Shown one piece after another: positions 57,484-64,000 of a DNA stretch of 64,000 bases (position 1 is its first letter; each line of letters opens with the position of its first letter). The position numbers were made by a program, and so were the translations under genes. This DNA is from Photobacterium lipolyticum. Lineage in GTDB: Bacteria; Pseudomonadota; Gammaproteobacteria; Enterobacterales; Vibrionaceae. The notes under the pieces were generated by a model, which was given only the letters and a program-made list of their open reading frames with translations, was not told the origin of the DNA and searched no databases. The stretch covers positions 1 to 64,000 of the forward strand of contig NZ_PYMC01000011.1 in NCBI RefSeq assembly GCF_003026475.1, read 5' to 3'.

Positions 57484-58575
57484 TTATACGTTAAAGCGGA
57501 AGTGGACAACATCACCATCTTTAACGATGTAATCTTTGCCTTCAAGACGCCATTTACCTGCTTCTTTAGCACCGCTTTCACCTTTGAACTCGATGAATGC
57601 ATCGTAGCCGATAACTTCTGCACGGATGAAGCCTTTTTCGAAGTCGGTGTGGATCTTACCAGCGGCTTGTGGTGCTGTCGCGCCGACAGGAATCGTCCAT
57701 GCTCGTACTTCTTTCACACCTGCCGTGAAGTAGGTTTGCAGCGTCAGCAGTTCGTAACCAGAACGGATCACACGGTTAAGGCCAGGTTCTTCGATACCCA
57801 TATCGGCAAGGAACTCTTCACGATCGGCATCATCAAGTTCAGCAATTTCAGACTCGATAGCGGCACAAACCGGTACGACAACCGCATTTTCTTTAGCGGC
57901 GTATTCACGAACCATCTCGAGGTATTCGTTATCTTCGAAACCATCTTCGCTGACGTTTGCGATATACATGGTTGGCTTAGCCGTCAGGAAGTGCAGGTAA
58001 TCAACAGCAGCCAGCTCCTCTTTACTTAGCTCAACCGAACGAACCATGCCGCCTTCAGTTAAAGTTGGCAGTAGCTTTTCAAGAACAGCGGTTTCGAATT
58101 TAGCATCGCTATCGCCGCCTTTTGCTTTTTTCGCCTGGCGGAAGATAGCACGCTCACAAGTATCTAGATCTGCCAGTGCCAGCTCAAGATTGATAACTTC
58201 AATATCATCCAGCGGGTGTATTTTACCAGCAACGTGAACAATGTTGTCATCTTCAAAACAGCGCACAACGTGACCAATTGCGTCAGTTTCACGGATATTA
58301 GCCAGGAATTTGTTACCCAGCCCTTCCCCTTTTGATGCGCCGGCAACCAGGCCTGCGATGTCTACGAATTCCATTGTTGTTGGTAGAATTCGTTCTGGCT
58401 TAACAATCTCCGCCAGTGCATCCAAACGAAGATCTGGCACAGGTACAACGCCGGTGTTTGGTTCGATAGTACAGAACGGGAAGTTTGCTGCTTCGATACC
58501 CGCTTTGGTTAAGGCGTTGAATAGTGTGGACTTACCAACGTTTGGCAGACCCACGATACCGCATTTAAAACCCAT
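57484..58575 (-). CDS. ychF: Redox-regulated ATPase YchF
   Basis: 363 residues, the Obg-related family with a G1 motif GLPNVGKS (residues 9-16), coiled-coil region and C-terminal TGS domain ([14 protein letters not shown]). YchF binds ATP rather than GTP and associates with ribosomes. Start [12 protein letters not shown] is standard. pth lies upstream, one operon as in E. coli. Confidence 0.97.
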   Translation of the reverse strand: MGFKCGIVGLPNVGKSTLFNALTKAGIEAANFPFCTIEPNTGVVPVPDLRLDALAEIVKPERILPTTMEFVDIAGLVAGASKGEGLGNKFLANIRETDAIGHVVRCFEDDNIVHVAGKIHPLDDIEVINLELALADLDTCERAIFRQAKKAKGGDSDAKFETAVLEKLLPTLTEGGMVRSVELSKEELAAVDYLHFLTAKPTMYIANVSEDGFEDNEYLEMVREYAAKENAVVVPVCAAIESEIAELDDADREEFLADMGIEEPGLNRVIRSGYELLTLQTYFTAGVKEVRAWTIPVGATAPQAAGKIHTDFEKGFIRAEVIGYDAFIEFKGESGAKEAGKWRLEGKDYIVKDGDVVHFRFNV

Positions 58576-58596
58576 GGTTGGAAACCCTTTTGGTGA

Positions 58597-59187
58597 TTAT
58601 TCTGCTTTGAATGAATGTAGTCGATTTTGCGCTTTGTTCAGCCCGTCTTTTAACAGTATATCCATACAACGCACTGCTTCATCAACAGCGGCATCGATAT
58701 TTTCCTGCTCTTTGGCTGGCGCTTTACCTAACACAAAGCCTGTGACTTTGCTTTTGTCGCCGGGGTGTCCGATACCGACACGCAGACGATAGAATTCTTT
58801 GTTATTACCCATTTTGCTGATGATGTCACGCAGACCATTGTGACCACCGTGACCGCCGCCTTTTTTGAATTTGGCGACACCCGGAGGCAAGTCCAGTTCA
58901 TCATGTGCCACTAAGATCTCTTCTGGCAGAATTTGGAAAAATTTCGCCAGCGCTGCCACAGATTTTCCTGACAGGTTCATAAAAGTGCTAGGGATCAACA
59001 AGCGAAGATCGTGGCCGTCTGTGGTGATCCGACCGGTCTGGCCGAAATATTTTGACTCTTCCCGCAGGCTGATATTGTGGGCACGAGCAAGTTCTTCAAC
59101 CACCCACGCTCCCGCATTATGACGGGTTCTAGCATACTCAGGACCTGGATTGGCCAGACCTACCAATAGACGAATATTGTTACTCAC
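58597..59187 (-). CDS. pth: Peptidyl-tRNA hydrolase
   Basis: Recycles peptidyl-tRNA released by drop-off. 196 residues (E. coli 194): [17 protein letters not shown] (catalytic His), [23 protein letters not shown] (catalytic Asp) and [15 protein letters not shown] 59187 has AGAGAG 6 bases upstream; the ATG at 59205 has no ribosome-binding site. Confidence 0.95.
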   Translation of the reverse strand: MSNNIRLLVGLANPGPEYARTRHNAGAWVVEELARAHNISLREESKYFGQTGRITTDGHDLRLLIPSTFMNLSGKSVAALAKFFQILPEEILVAHDELDLPPGVAKFKKGGGHGGHNGLRDIISKMGNNKEFYRLRVGIGHPGDKSKVTGFVLGKAPAKEQENIDAAVDEAVRCMDILLKDGLNKAQNRLHSFKAE

Positions 59188-59205
59188 GCTTGTCTCTCTA
59201 GTCAT

Positions 59206-59263
59206 ATACCAATCACATTAAAGCAGAGCCACTAAATGATCAGGTATTAAATGCGATTGGTAT
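59206..59263. repeat. Inverted repeat with ATACCAATC ends
   Basis: 14-bp inverted ends ATACCAATCACATT and AATGCGATTGGTAT, one mismatch, surround 30 bp upstream of pth. A second palindrome with the same ATACCAATC motif is at 59289-59313. Confidence 0.7.
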
Positions 59264-59288
59264 CAGGGCTCAAAACGCGCGATATGTT

Positions 59289-59313
59289 ATACCAATCTGA
59301 CTCAGATTGGTAT
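59289..59313. repeat. Perfect 25-bp palindrome with ATACCAATC ends
   Basis: ATACCAATCTGA and TCAGATTGGTAT with a single central base. Located between pth and prs, 26 bp from the previous element and of the same type. Confidence 0.75.
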
Positions 59314-59340
59314 GATCAGCGTAATTGTTAAAGCAACCAA

Positions 59341-59371
59341 TAAAAAACGCCTCGCATAGCGCGAGGCGTTT
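59341..59371 (-). terminator. prs terminator
   Basis: 10-bp stem AACGCCTCGC/GCGAGGCGTT with loop ATAGC and TTTTTTA tail on the minus strand, about 97 bp after the prs stop. Confidence 0.85.
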
Positions 59372-59467
59372 GAGGTTCATCGCCTGTTCGATTTAATGCT
59401 TATCACTGTTCATCTCATGACTCTTGAGCGAAGCCGCTGCGAGCTGAAACGACGGGTTGATCAGCGA

Positions 59468-60415
59468 TTAATGCTCGAACATTGCAGAAATAGACTCTTC
59501 GTTGCTGATGCGGCGGATTGCTTCGGCCAGCATGCCTGAAAGAGTGAGTACCGAAACGCGGCCTGTATCTACCATTTCCTGAGAAAGAGGGATTGAATCG
59601 GTTACGATAACTTCGTCAATCACTGATTCTCTGATGTTCTGAGCTGCGTTACCAGAGAAGACCGGGTGGGTTGCGTAAGCGAATACACGCTTAGCGCCAC
59701 GCTCTTTAAGCGCTTCAGCAGCTTTACACAATGTACCGCCAGTATCGATCATGTCATCAACAATCACACAGTCACGGCCTTCAACGTCACCGATCAGGTG
59801 CATTACCTGAGAAACATTCGCACGTGGACGGCGTTTATCGATAATAGCGATATCGGTGTCATCAAGCAGTTTTGCGATAGCGCGTGCACGGACAACACCG
59901 CCGATGTCTGGAGATACAACCACTGGATCTTCCAGGTTCTTCGCCAGGATGTCTTCTAGAAGAACAGGGCTGCCGAAGACGTTGTCTACAGGTACATCGA
60001 AGAAGCCTTGGATTTGCTCTGCGTGCAGGTCAACGGTCAGAACGCGGTCAACACCTACGTTAGAAAGGAAATCTGCTACAACTTTAGCCGTAATAGGCAC
60101 ACGAGCAGAACGGACACGGCGGTCTTGGCGAGCATAACCGAAGTAAGGAATAACAGCGGTAATACGACCTGCAGAAGCACGGCGTAGCGCATCGATCATC
60201 ACAACCAATTCCATTAAGTTGTCATTGGTTGGCGCACAAGTAGATTGAATAATGAATACGTCACTACCACGAACATTTTCATTAATCTGAACACACACTT
60301 CACCATCGGAAAAACGGTTAACTGTCGCGTCTCCTAGTGAAATGTATAGACGGTCAGCAATGCGTTGGGCTAGTTCTGGTGTTGCGTTACCAGCAAACAG
60401 CTTCATATCAGGCAC
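59468..60415 (-). CDS. prs: Ribose-phosphate pyrophosphokinase (PRPP synthase)
   Basis: Makes PRPP for nucleotide, His, Trp and NAD synthesis. 315 residues as in E. coli, strongly conserved: [56 protein letters not shown] and the PRPP loop [18 protein letters not shown] 60415 with GAGG 9 bases upstream gives V(M)[14 protein letters not shown]; the longer frame overlaps ispE and has no family support. Confidence 0.97.
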   Translation of the reverse strand: MPDMKLFAGNATPELAQRIADRLYISLGDATVNRFSDGEVCVQINENVRGSDVFIIQSTCAPTNDNLMELVVMIDALRRASAGRITAVIPYFGYARQDRRVRSARVPITAKVVADFLSNVGVDRVLTVDLHAEQIQGFFDVPVDNVFGSPVLLEDILAKNLEDPVVVSPDIGGVVRARAIAKLLDDTDIAIIDKRRPRANVSQVMHLIGDVEGRDCVIVDDMIDTGGTLCKAAEALKERGAKRVFAYATHPVFSGNAAQNIRESVIDEVIVTDSIPLSQEMVDTGRVSVLTLSGMLAEAIRRISNEESISAMFEH

Positions 60416-60447
60416 GGTGGAAACCTCAGGTTGCGTCCAAGTTGTAG

Positions 60448-61332
60448 TTACTGACAATCCGTGGAAAGTGTGTTCAAGGTTGTCAATAGGGGAGATGTGT
60501 TGACACCTTTTGCGACAAATCCTTGGAGCCAGTCAGGTAATTTTTTCAGTATTGCATCGGCTTCTTGATAAGTGCTAAATTCAGCAAACACACAAGCGCC
60601 AGTGCCAGTCAATCTCGACGGCGCATATTCTAACAGCCACGAAAGCGCCTTATCAACCTCGGGGTGCAGTCTTCTGACGATTTTTTCGCAATCGTTTTCG
60701 TAAACACCCTCCAAAAGGGCCTTCAGGCTGCGTTTTTCGGTATTTCGGGGCAAATCCGGGTGGGTGAAAATATCGCCAGTGGCAATACTGACATCCGGCT
60801 TTACGATTAAGAACCATTTTTCTTCCGGCTCGGCAGGGTGTAATTGTTCGCCAATACCTTCTGCGAATGCGCTGAAACCACGGACAAAAACCGGCACATC
60901 GGCACCTAGAGTCACCCCAATGTCTGCCAATTGATCGACACTGAGTTTGGTTTGCCATAAATAATTAAGGGCAACCAGCGTGGTTGCCGCATCAGAAGAG
61001 CCGCCACCTAAGCCGCCCCCCATTGGCAGGATCTTATCAATATGAATATCGGCCCCAGCTTTAAGGTTCGCCGCTTTACGCAGGGCATCGGCAGCACGAT
61101 AAATCAGATTTTCTTCGGTTGCGACGCCATCAATGGCCGGTGTCAGGTTTATTACATCTGAATCGTTAGCGGTTATGGTCAGCGTATCGCCGTGATCTAA
61201 AAACTGAAACAGCGTTTGCAGCTCGTGGTAGCCGTTCGGACGACGACCGGTGATGTAAAGAAATAAATTTAACTTAGCCGGTGCAGGCCAGCTTGTTGCA
61301 CGGTTCAATATTGGGGGCATGGTGTGGCTCAT
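60448..61332 (-). CDS. ispE: 4-diphosphocytidyl-2-C-methyl-D-erythritol kinase
   Basis: GHMP kinase of the MEP isoprenoid pathway. 294 residues: [24 protein letters not shown] (active Lys), [20 protein letters not shown] (ATP loop) and [15 protein letters not shown] 61332 overlaps the lolB stop by 4 bases; the frame extends six codons further. Confidence 0.95.
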   Translation of the reverse strand: MSHTMPPILNRATSWPAPAKLNLFLYITGRRPNGYHELQTLFQFLDHGDTLTITANDSDVINLTPAIDGVATEENLIYRAADALRKAANLKAGADIHIDKILPMGGGLGGGSSDAATTLVALNYLWQTKLSVDQLADIGVTLGADVPVFVRGFSAFAEGIGEQLHPAEPEEKWFLIVKPDVSIATGDIFTHPDLPRNTEKRSLKALLEGVYENDCEKIVRRLHPEVDKALSWLLEYAPSRLTGTGACVFAEFSTYQEADAILKKLPDWLQGFVAKGVNTSPLLTTLNTLSTDCQ

Positions 61333-61994
61333 TGCGGTGTTAAATCCCACTTATTGATGACGAGGGTAATATGTTGTTTGTCTTGTTTTAAAATGATGCG
61401 TTTGGGAAGCGATGGCGTCGTGGAATAGTCATATTCTTGATAATCCACCAGCCATAATTGTTGGTCAATTTGTTTGGCCAGAGAGGCGAGGCGATTTTCA
61501 CCATTGAGCTGATAGGAATCAGCGTCTGTCGGCAGTCCGATCAACCAGTCACGCATTTGTTCAATGGGCAGGTTGATGCCGGTTAGATTGCGCACCAGTA
61601 CTGAGGCATTCGAACCGTCATACTGTTTGCCTTCATGGGAAATCAACGTTGTTCTGGTCGGTGTCGTATCGAGCTTGAGTAAGGTTTTACCCAAAAAATT
61701 AGTCAGTAACAGGCGATCAGCCTCAGGTGCGGTTTGCCATAACAGGTTGGCACCAAAGCGCTGTTCCGGGCCTTTGTAGCCAAGTTTCCCTGTCGCTTTA
61801 TAGTGGTTCAGGTGCTGAAGGGCTTGTTCATGGCTTTGCCAGTCGGTCTGAGTCTCGAGAGGTAGTTGCTGGGCGCAGCCGACGATGAGAAAAAGAATAA
61901 GTGAAATACCAATGAAGCGCCATGCACGAACATGAGAGCTTCGATCCAGAACAGATCGACCTTGAAAAAATCGAAACGAGGAGATTGCGGGCAT
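61329..61994 (-). CDS. lolB: Outer-membrane lipoprotein LolB
   Basis: Receives lipoproteins from LolA and inserts them into the outer membrane. About 221 residues with lipobox FLIVGC (Cys40 with this start) and core [26 protein letters not shown] strands followed by [10 protein letters not shown] and [12 protein letters not shown]. The N-terminal region before the signal helix is unusually long for a lipoprotein, and the ribosome-binding site is weak, so the start is uncertain. Divergent from hemA as in E. coli. Confidence 0.88.
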   Translation of the reverse strand: MPAISSFRFFQGRSVLDRSSHVRAWRFIGISLILFLIVGCAQQLPLETQTDWQSHEQALQHLNHYKATGKLGYKGPEQRFGANLLWQTAPEADRLLLTNFLGKTLLKLDTTPTRTTLISHEGKQYDGSNASVLVRNLTGINLPIEQMRDWLIGLPTDADSYQLNGENRLASLAKQIDQQLWLVDYQEYDYSTTPSLPKRIILKQDKQHITLVINKWDLTPQ

Positions 61995-62229
61995 ATCAAA
62001 CGATTCGCTGATTGGTTTGTCGCAAACAATATCTCTAATTGCCCAATAAGCCAAATAAAAGCGTAATTTCATAAAAATAATCACGATTGGAACAAAATAA
62101 TCTCCCTTAAAATCCTACAAATGTGTGGCTATGCCATATTGATTACATCTGGCTCCTTTTATTACTGTGGGGCATCAAGTAAAATCCCGCCTTAGATCAT
62201 TTCATCGGCGAAGTTGGTACACCGTCTCC

Positions 62230-63492
62230 ATGACCCTGCTTGCATTAGGAATTAACCATAAAACGGCTTCTGTCGATCTGCGTGAAAAAGTGGCTTTTCC
62301 ACCAGATAAACTGACTGAAGCGTTACAGCAGTTAGAAGCTCACCCTGAAGTGACAAGTGGCATCATTTTATCTACTTGTAACCGTACGGAAGTGTACTGC
62401 GATGTGACACAGCCAGGGCCGGGTATCATGATTGACTGGCTGACTAATTTTCATCAGCTCTCCGCTGAGGAGTTGATGCCAAGTTTATATTTTCATGAAG
62501 AACAGGCTGCGGCACGTCATCTGATGCGTGTTGCGTGCGGACTGGACTCTTTAGTACTTGGCGAGCCACAAATCCTAGGCCAGGTAAAGCAGGCTTATTC
62601 TGACTCACGAGAGCTAGAAGCTGTTCATGGCATGCTGGAGAAACTGTTCCAAAAAACGTTCACTGTTGCGAAACGTGTTCGTACTGAAACGGATATTGGC
62701 GGTAATGCGGTGTCGGTGGCTTTTGCGGCCTGCACACTTGCGAAGCAAATTTTCGAATCGCTGTCTGAAGCGACTGTGCTGTTGATTGGAGCGGGGGAAA
62801 CCATTGATCTGGTTGCCCGCCATTTAGTTGAGCAGGGCTGCAATCAGTTAATTGTAGCGAACCGTAGTAAAGAGCGAGCCGCAGGTTTGGCCGATGAATT
62901 TGGCGCGGAAGTGATTGGCCTGCCCGACATTCCTGAACATTTGCACCGTGCTGACATTGTGATCAGCTCGACGGCCAGCCCGTTACCGATTGTCGGTAAA
63001 GGCATGGTGGGAAATGCGATTAAGGCCCGCCGTCATCAGCCAATGTTATTGGTTGATATTGCGGTACCGCGGGATATTGAAGCTGAGGTCGGTGATCTGA
63101 ATGATGCTTATCTGTATTCAGTGGATGATCTGCATAGTATTGTTGAAAAGAACCAGGAGCAACGGAAAGTCGCCGCGATCCAGGCTGAAGCCATTGTGAG
63201 CGAGGAAAGCGCCGCCTTTATGAGTTGGTTGCGTTCACTCGAAGCCGTCGACAGTATTCGTCAGTACCGATGTTATGCCGACGAAATTAAAAATGACATG
63301 CTTAACCGTAGTTTGCAGGCGATTGCCAATGGCGTTGCGCCAGAAAAAGTACTGGCCGAGTTAAGTAACAAACTGACCAATAAACTCATTCATGCGCCAA
63401 CCCGTGCGATGCAACAGGCGGCTCACAATGGTGAACCGGAAAAACTGGTTGTTATTCGTGAAAGTCTGGGCTTGGACTCGATTAAAAGTTAA
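62230..63492 (+). CDS. hemA: Glutamyl-tRNA reductase
   Basis: First committed step of tetrapyrrole synthesis. 420 residues (E. coli 418): [13 protein letters not shown], catalytic Cys50 in [22 protein letters not shown] and the NADPH site [19 protein letters not shown] 62230 fits the family start; the frame is open 21 codons further upstream. prfA follows 12 bp on, the E. coli order. Confidence 0.97.
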   Translation: MTLLALGINHKTASVDLREKVAFPPDKLTEALQQLEAHPEVTSGIILSTCNRTEVYCDVTQPGPGIMIDWLTNFHQLSAEELMPSLYFHEEQAAARHLMRVACGLDSLVLGEPQILGQVKQAYSDSRELEAVHGMLEKLFQKTFTVAKRVRTETDIGGNAVSVAFAACTLAKQIFESLSEATVLLIGAGETIDLVARHLVEQGCNQLIVANRSKERAAGLADEFGAEVIGLPDIPEHLHRADIVISSTASPLPIVGKGMVGNAIKARRHQPMLLVDIAVPRDIEAEVGDLNDAYLYSVDDLHSIVEKNQEQRKVAAIQAEAIVSEESAAFMSWLRSLEAVDSIRQYRCYADEIKNDMLNRSLQAIANGVAPEKVLAELSNKLTNKLIHAPTRAMQQAAHNGEPEKLVVIRESLGLDSIKS

Positions 63493-63504
63493 TTTAAAGA
63501 CCCT

Positions 63505-64000
63505 ATGAATTCATCAATTTTAGTTAAATTAGAAACCCTGGTTGAGCGTTACGAAGAAGTTCAGCATTTACTTGGCGATCCCGGCATTATCGGTGATCAA
63601 AATAAGTTCCGTGCCCTGTCTAAAGAGTATTCTCAGCTAGAAGAAATCACGTTGTGCTTCAAGGCTTATCAGCAAGCTCAAGAGGATCTTGATGCGGCGG
63701 AAGAAATGGCCAATGAAGATGATCCTGAAATGCGCGAAATGGCGCAGGAAGAAGTCAAAGAAGCCAAAGCCAGCATTCTTCGGTTAGAAGATGAACTGCA
63801 GGTATTGCTGATCCCCAAAGACCCGAACGATGAGCGTAACTGCTTTGTTGAAATTCGCGCCGGTGCAGGTGGTGATGAAGCGGGCATCTTTGCCGGTGAT
63901 CTGTTCCGCATGTACAGCCGATATGCAGAGAGTCGCGGCTGGCGTATTGAAGTTATGAATGCCAATAGCTCAGAGCAGGGCGGCTATAAAGAAATGATCG
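63505..64000 (+). CDS. prfA: Peptide chain release factor 1 (partial, 5' part)
   Basis: 165 codons are present before the window ends; the gene runs off the edge. The N-terminal part matches RF1: [52 protein letters not shown] and [15 protein letters not shown]. The GGQ motif and most of the codon-recognition domain lie outside. ATG 63505 follows the AAAGA region, 12 bp after hemA. Confidence 0.95.
   Translation, partial: MNSSILVKLETLVERYEEVQHLLGDPGIIGDQNKFRALSKEYSQLEEITLCFKAYQQAQEDLDAAEEMANEDDPEMREMAQEEVKEAKASILRLEDELQVLLIPKDPNDERNCFVEIRAGAGGDEAGIFAGDLFRMYSRYAESRGWRIEVMNANSSEQGGYKEMI

Overview
The window reads as core chromosome of a gammaproteobacterium of the Vibrionaceae, most likely Photobacterium or a close relative. 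This is inferred from gene order and protein similarity recalled from memory, not from a database search. Several blocks keep Enterobacterales/Vibrio order: 5S-tRNA-Asp followed by an EEP-family gene, mltD, gloB, a methyltransferase, rnhA/dnaQ; fadE-gmhA-yafJ; bcp-gcvR-dapA-bamC; the lipA-lipB-ybeD-dacA-rlpA-rodA-mrdA-rlmH-rsfS-holA-lptE-leuS chain; lnt-corC-ybeY-ybeZ-miaB beside ubiF and a Met/Leu/Gln tRNA cluster; and ychF-pth, prs-ispE-lolB, hemA-prfA. No prophage, integrase, intact insertion sequence or CRISPR array is visible.

Layout. 1-510: end of an rRNA operon (5S, tRNA-Asp, tRNA-Trp, terminator) followed by a decayed duplicate of the tRNA-Trp plus terminator. 600-7.8 kb: envelope and replication genes (mltD, gloB, rnhA, dnaQ). 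7.9-14.1 kb: fadE, a DauA-like SulP transporter, gmhA, yafJ. 14.2-18.1 kb: purMN, upp, uraA. 18.4-24.4 kb: DUF2066 gene, the arsC-wrbA-DUF2069 operon, bepA, a TusA-like gene, perM. 24.5-29.0 kb: an unusual ferrous-iron locus (feoA, an enlarged feoB, a Cys-rich small membrane protein, and divergent periplasmic genes) around Fur-box-like sites. 29.1-32.2 kb: bcp, gcvR, dapA, bamC. 32.3-45.2 kb: lipoate, peptidoglycan and rod-shape genes, lptE, leuS. 45.4-47.5 kb: ybeL-like gene and an accessory secreted subtilase with a chitin-binding-like module. 47.8-54.9 kb: lnt, corC, ybeY, ybeZ, miaB, ubiF. 55.0-57.2 kb: 15 tRNA genes on the minus strand, partly made of three tandem Leu-Gln-Leu units of about 473 bp. 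57.5-64 kb: ychF, pth, prs, ispE, lolB, hemA and the start of prfA.

How the parts work together. Much of the window serves the envelope: peptidoglycan (MltD, PBP2, RodA, RlpA, PBP5), outer-membrane assembly (BamC, BepA, LptE, LolB, Lnt) and LPS heptose (GmhA). Nucleotide supply is covered by PurM, PurN, Upp, UraA and Prs. Translation is covered by LeuRS, RsfS, RlmH, YbeY, MiaB, Pth, YchF, RF1 and the tRNA cluster. Candidate control sites include a PurR box between purM and upp, a FadR-like site upstream of fadE, Fur boxes in the Feo locus and a GC-rich-discriminator promoter for the tRNA operon.

The most notable features are the tandem tRNA amplification, the non-standard Feo locus with two exported proteins predicted to start with histidine, the subtilase-CBM gene inserted in a conserved core block, and several families of palindromic non-coding repeats. 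I found no clearly novel multi-gene defence or mobile system.
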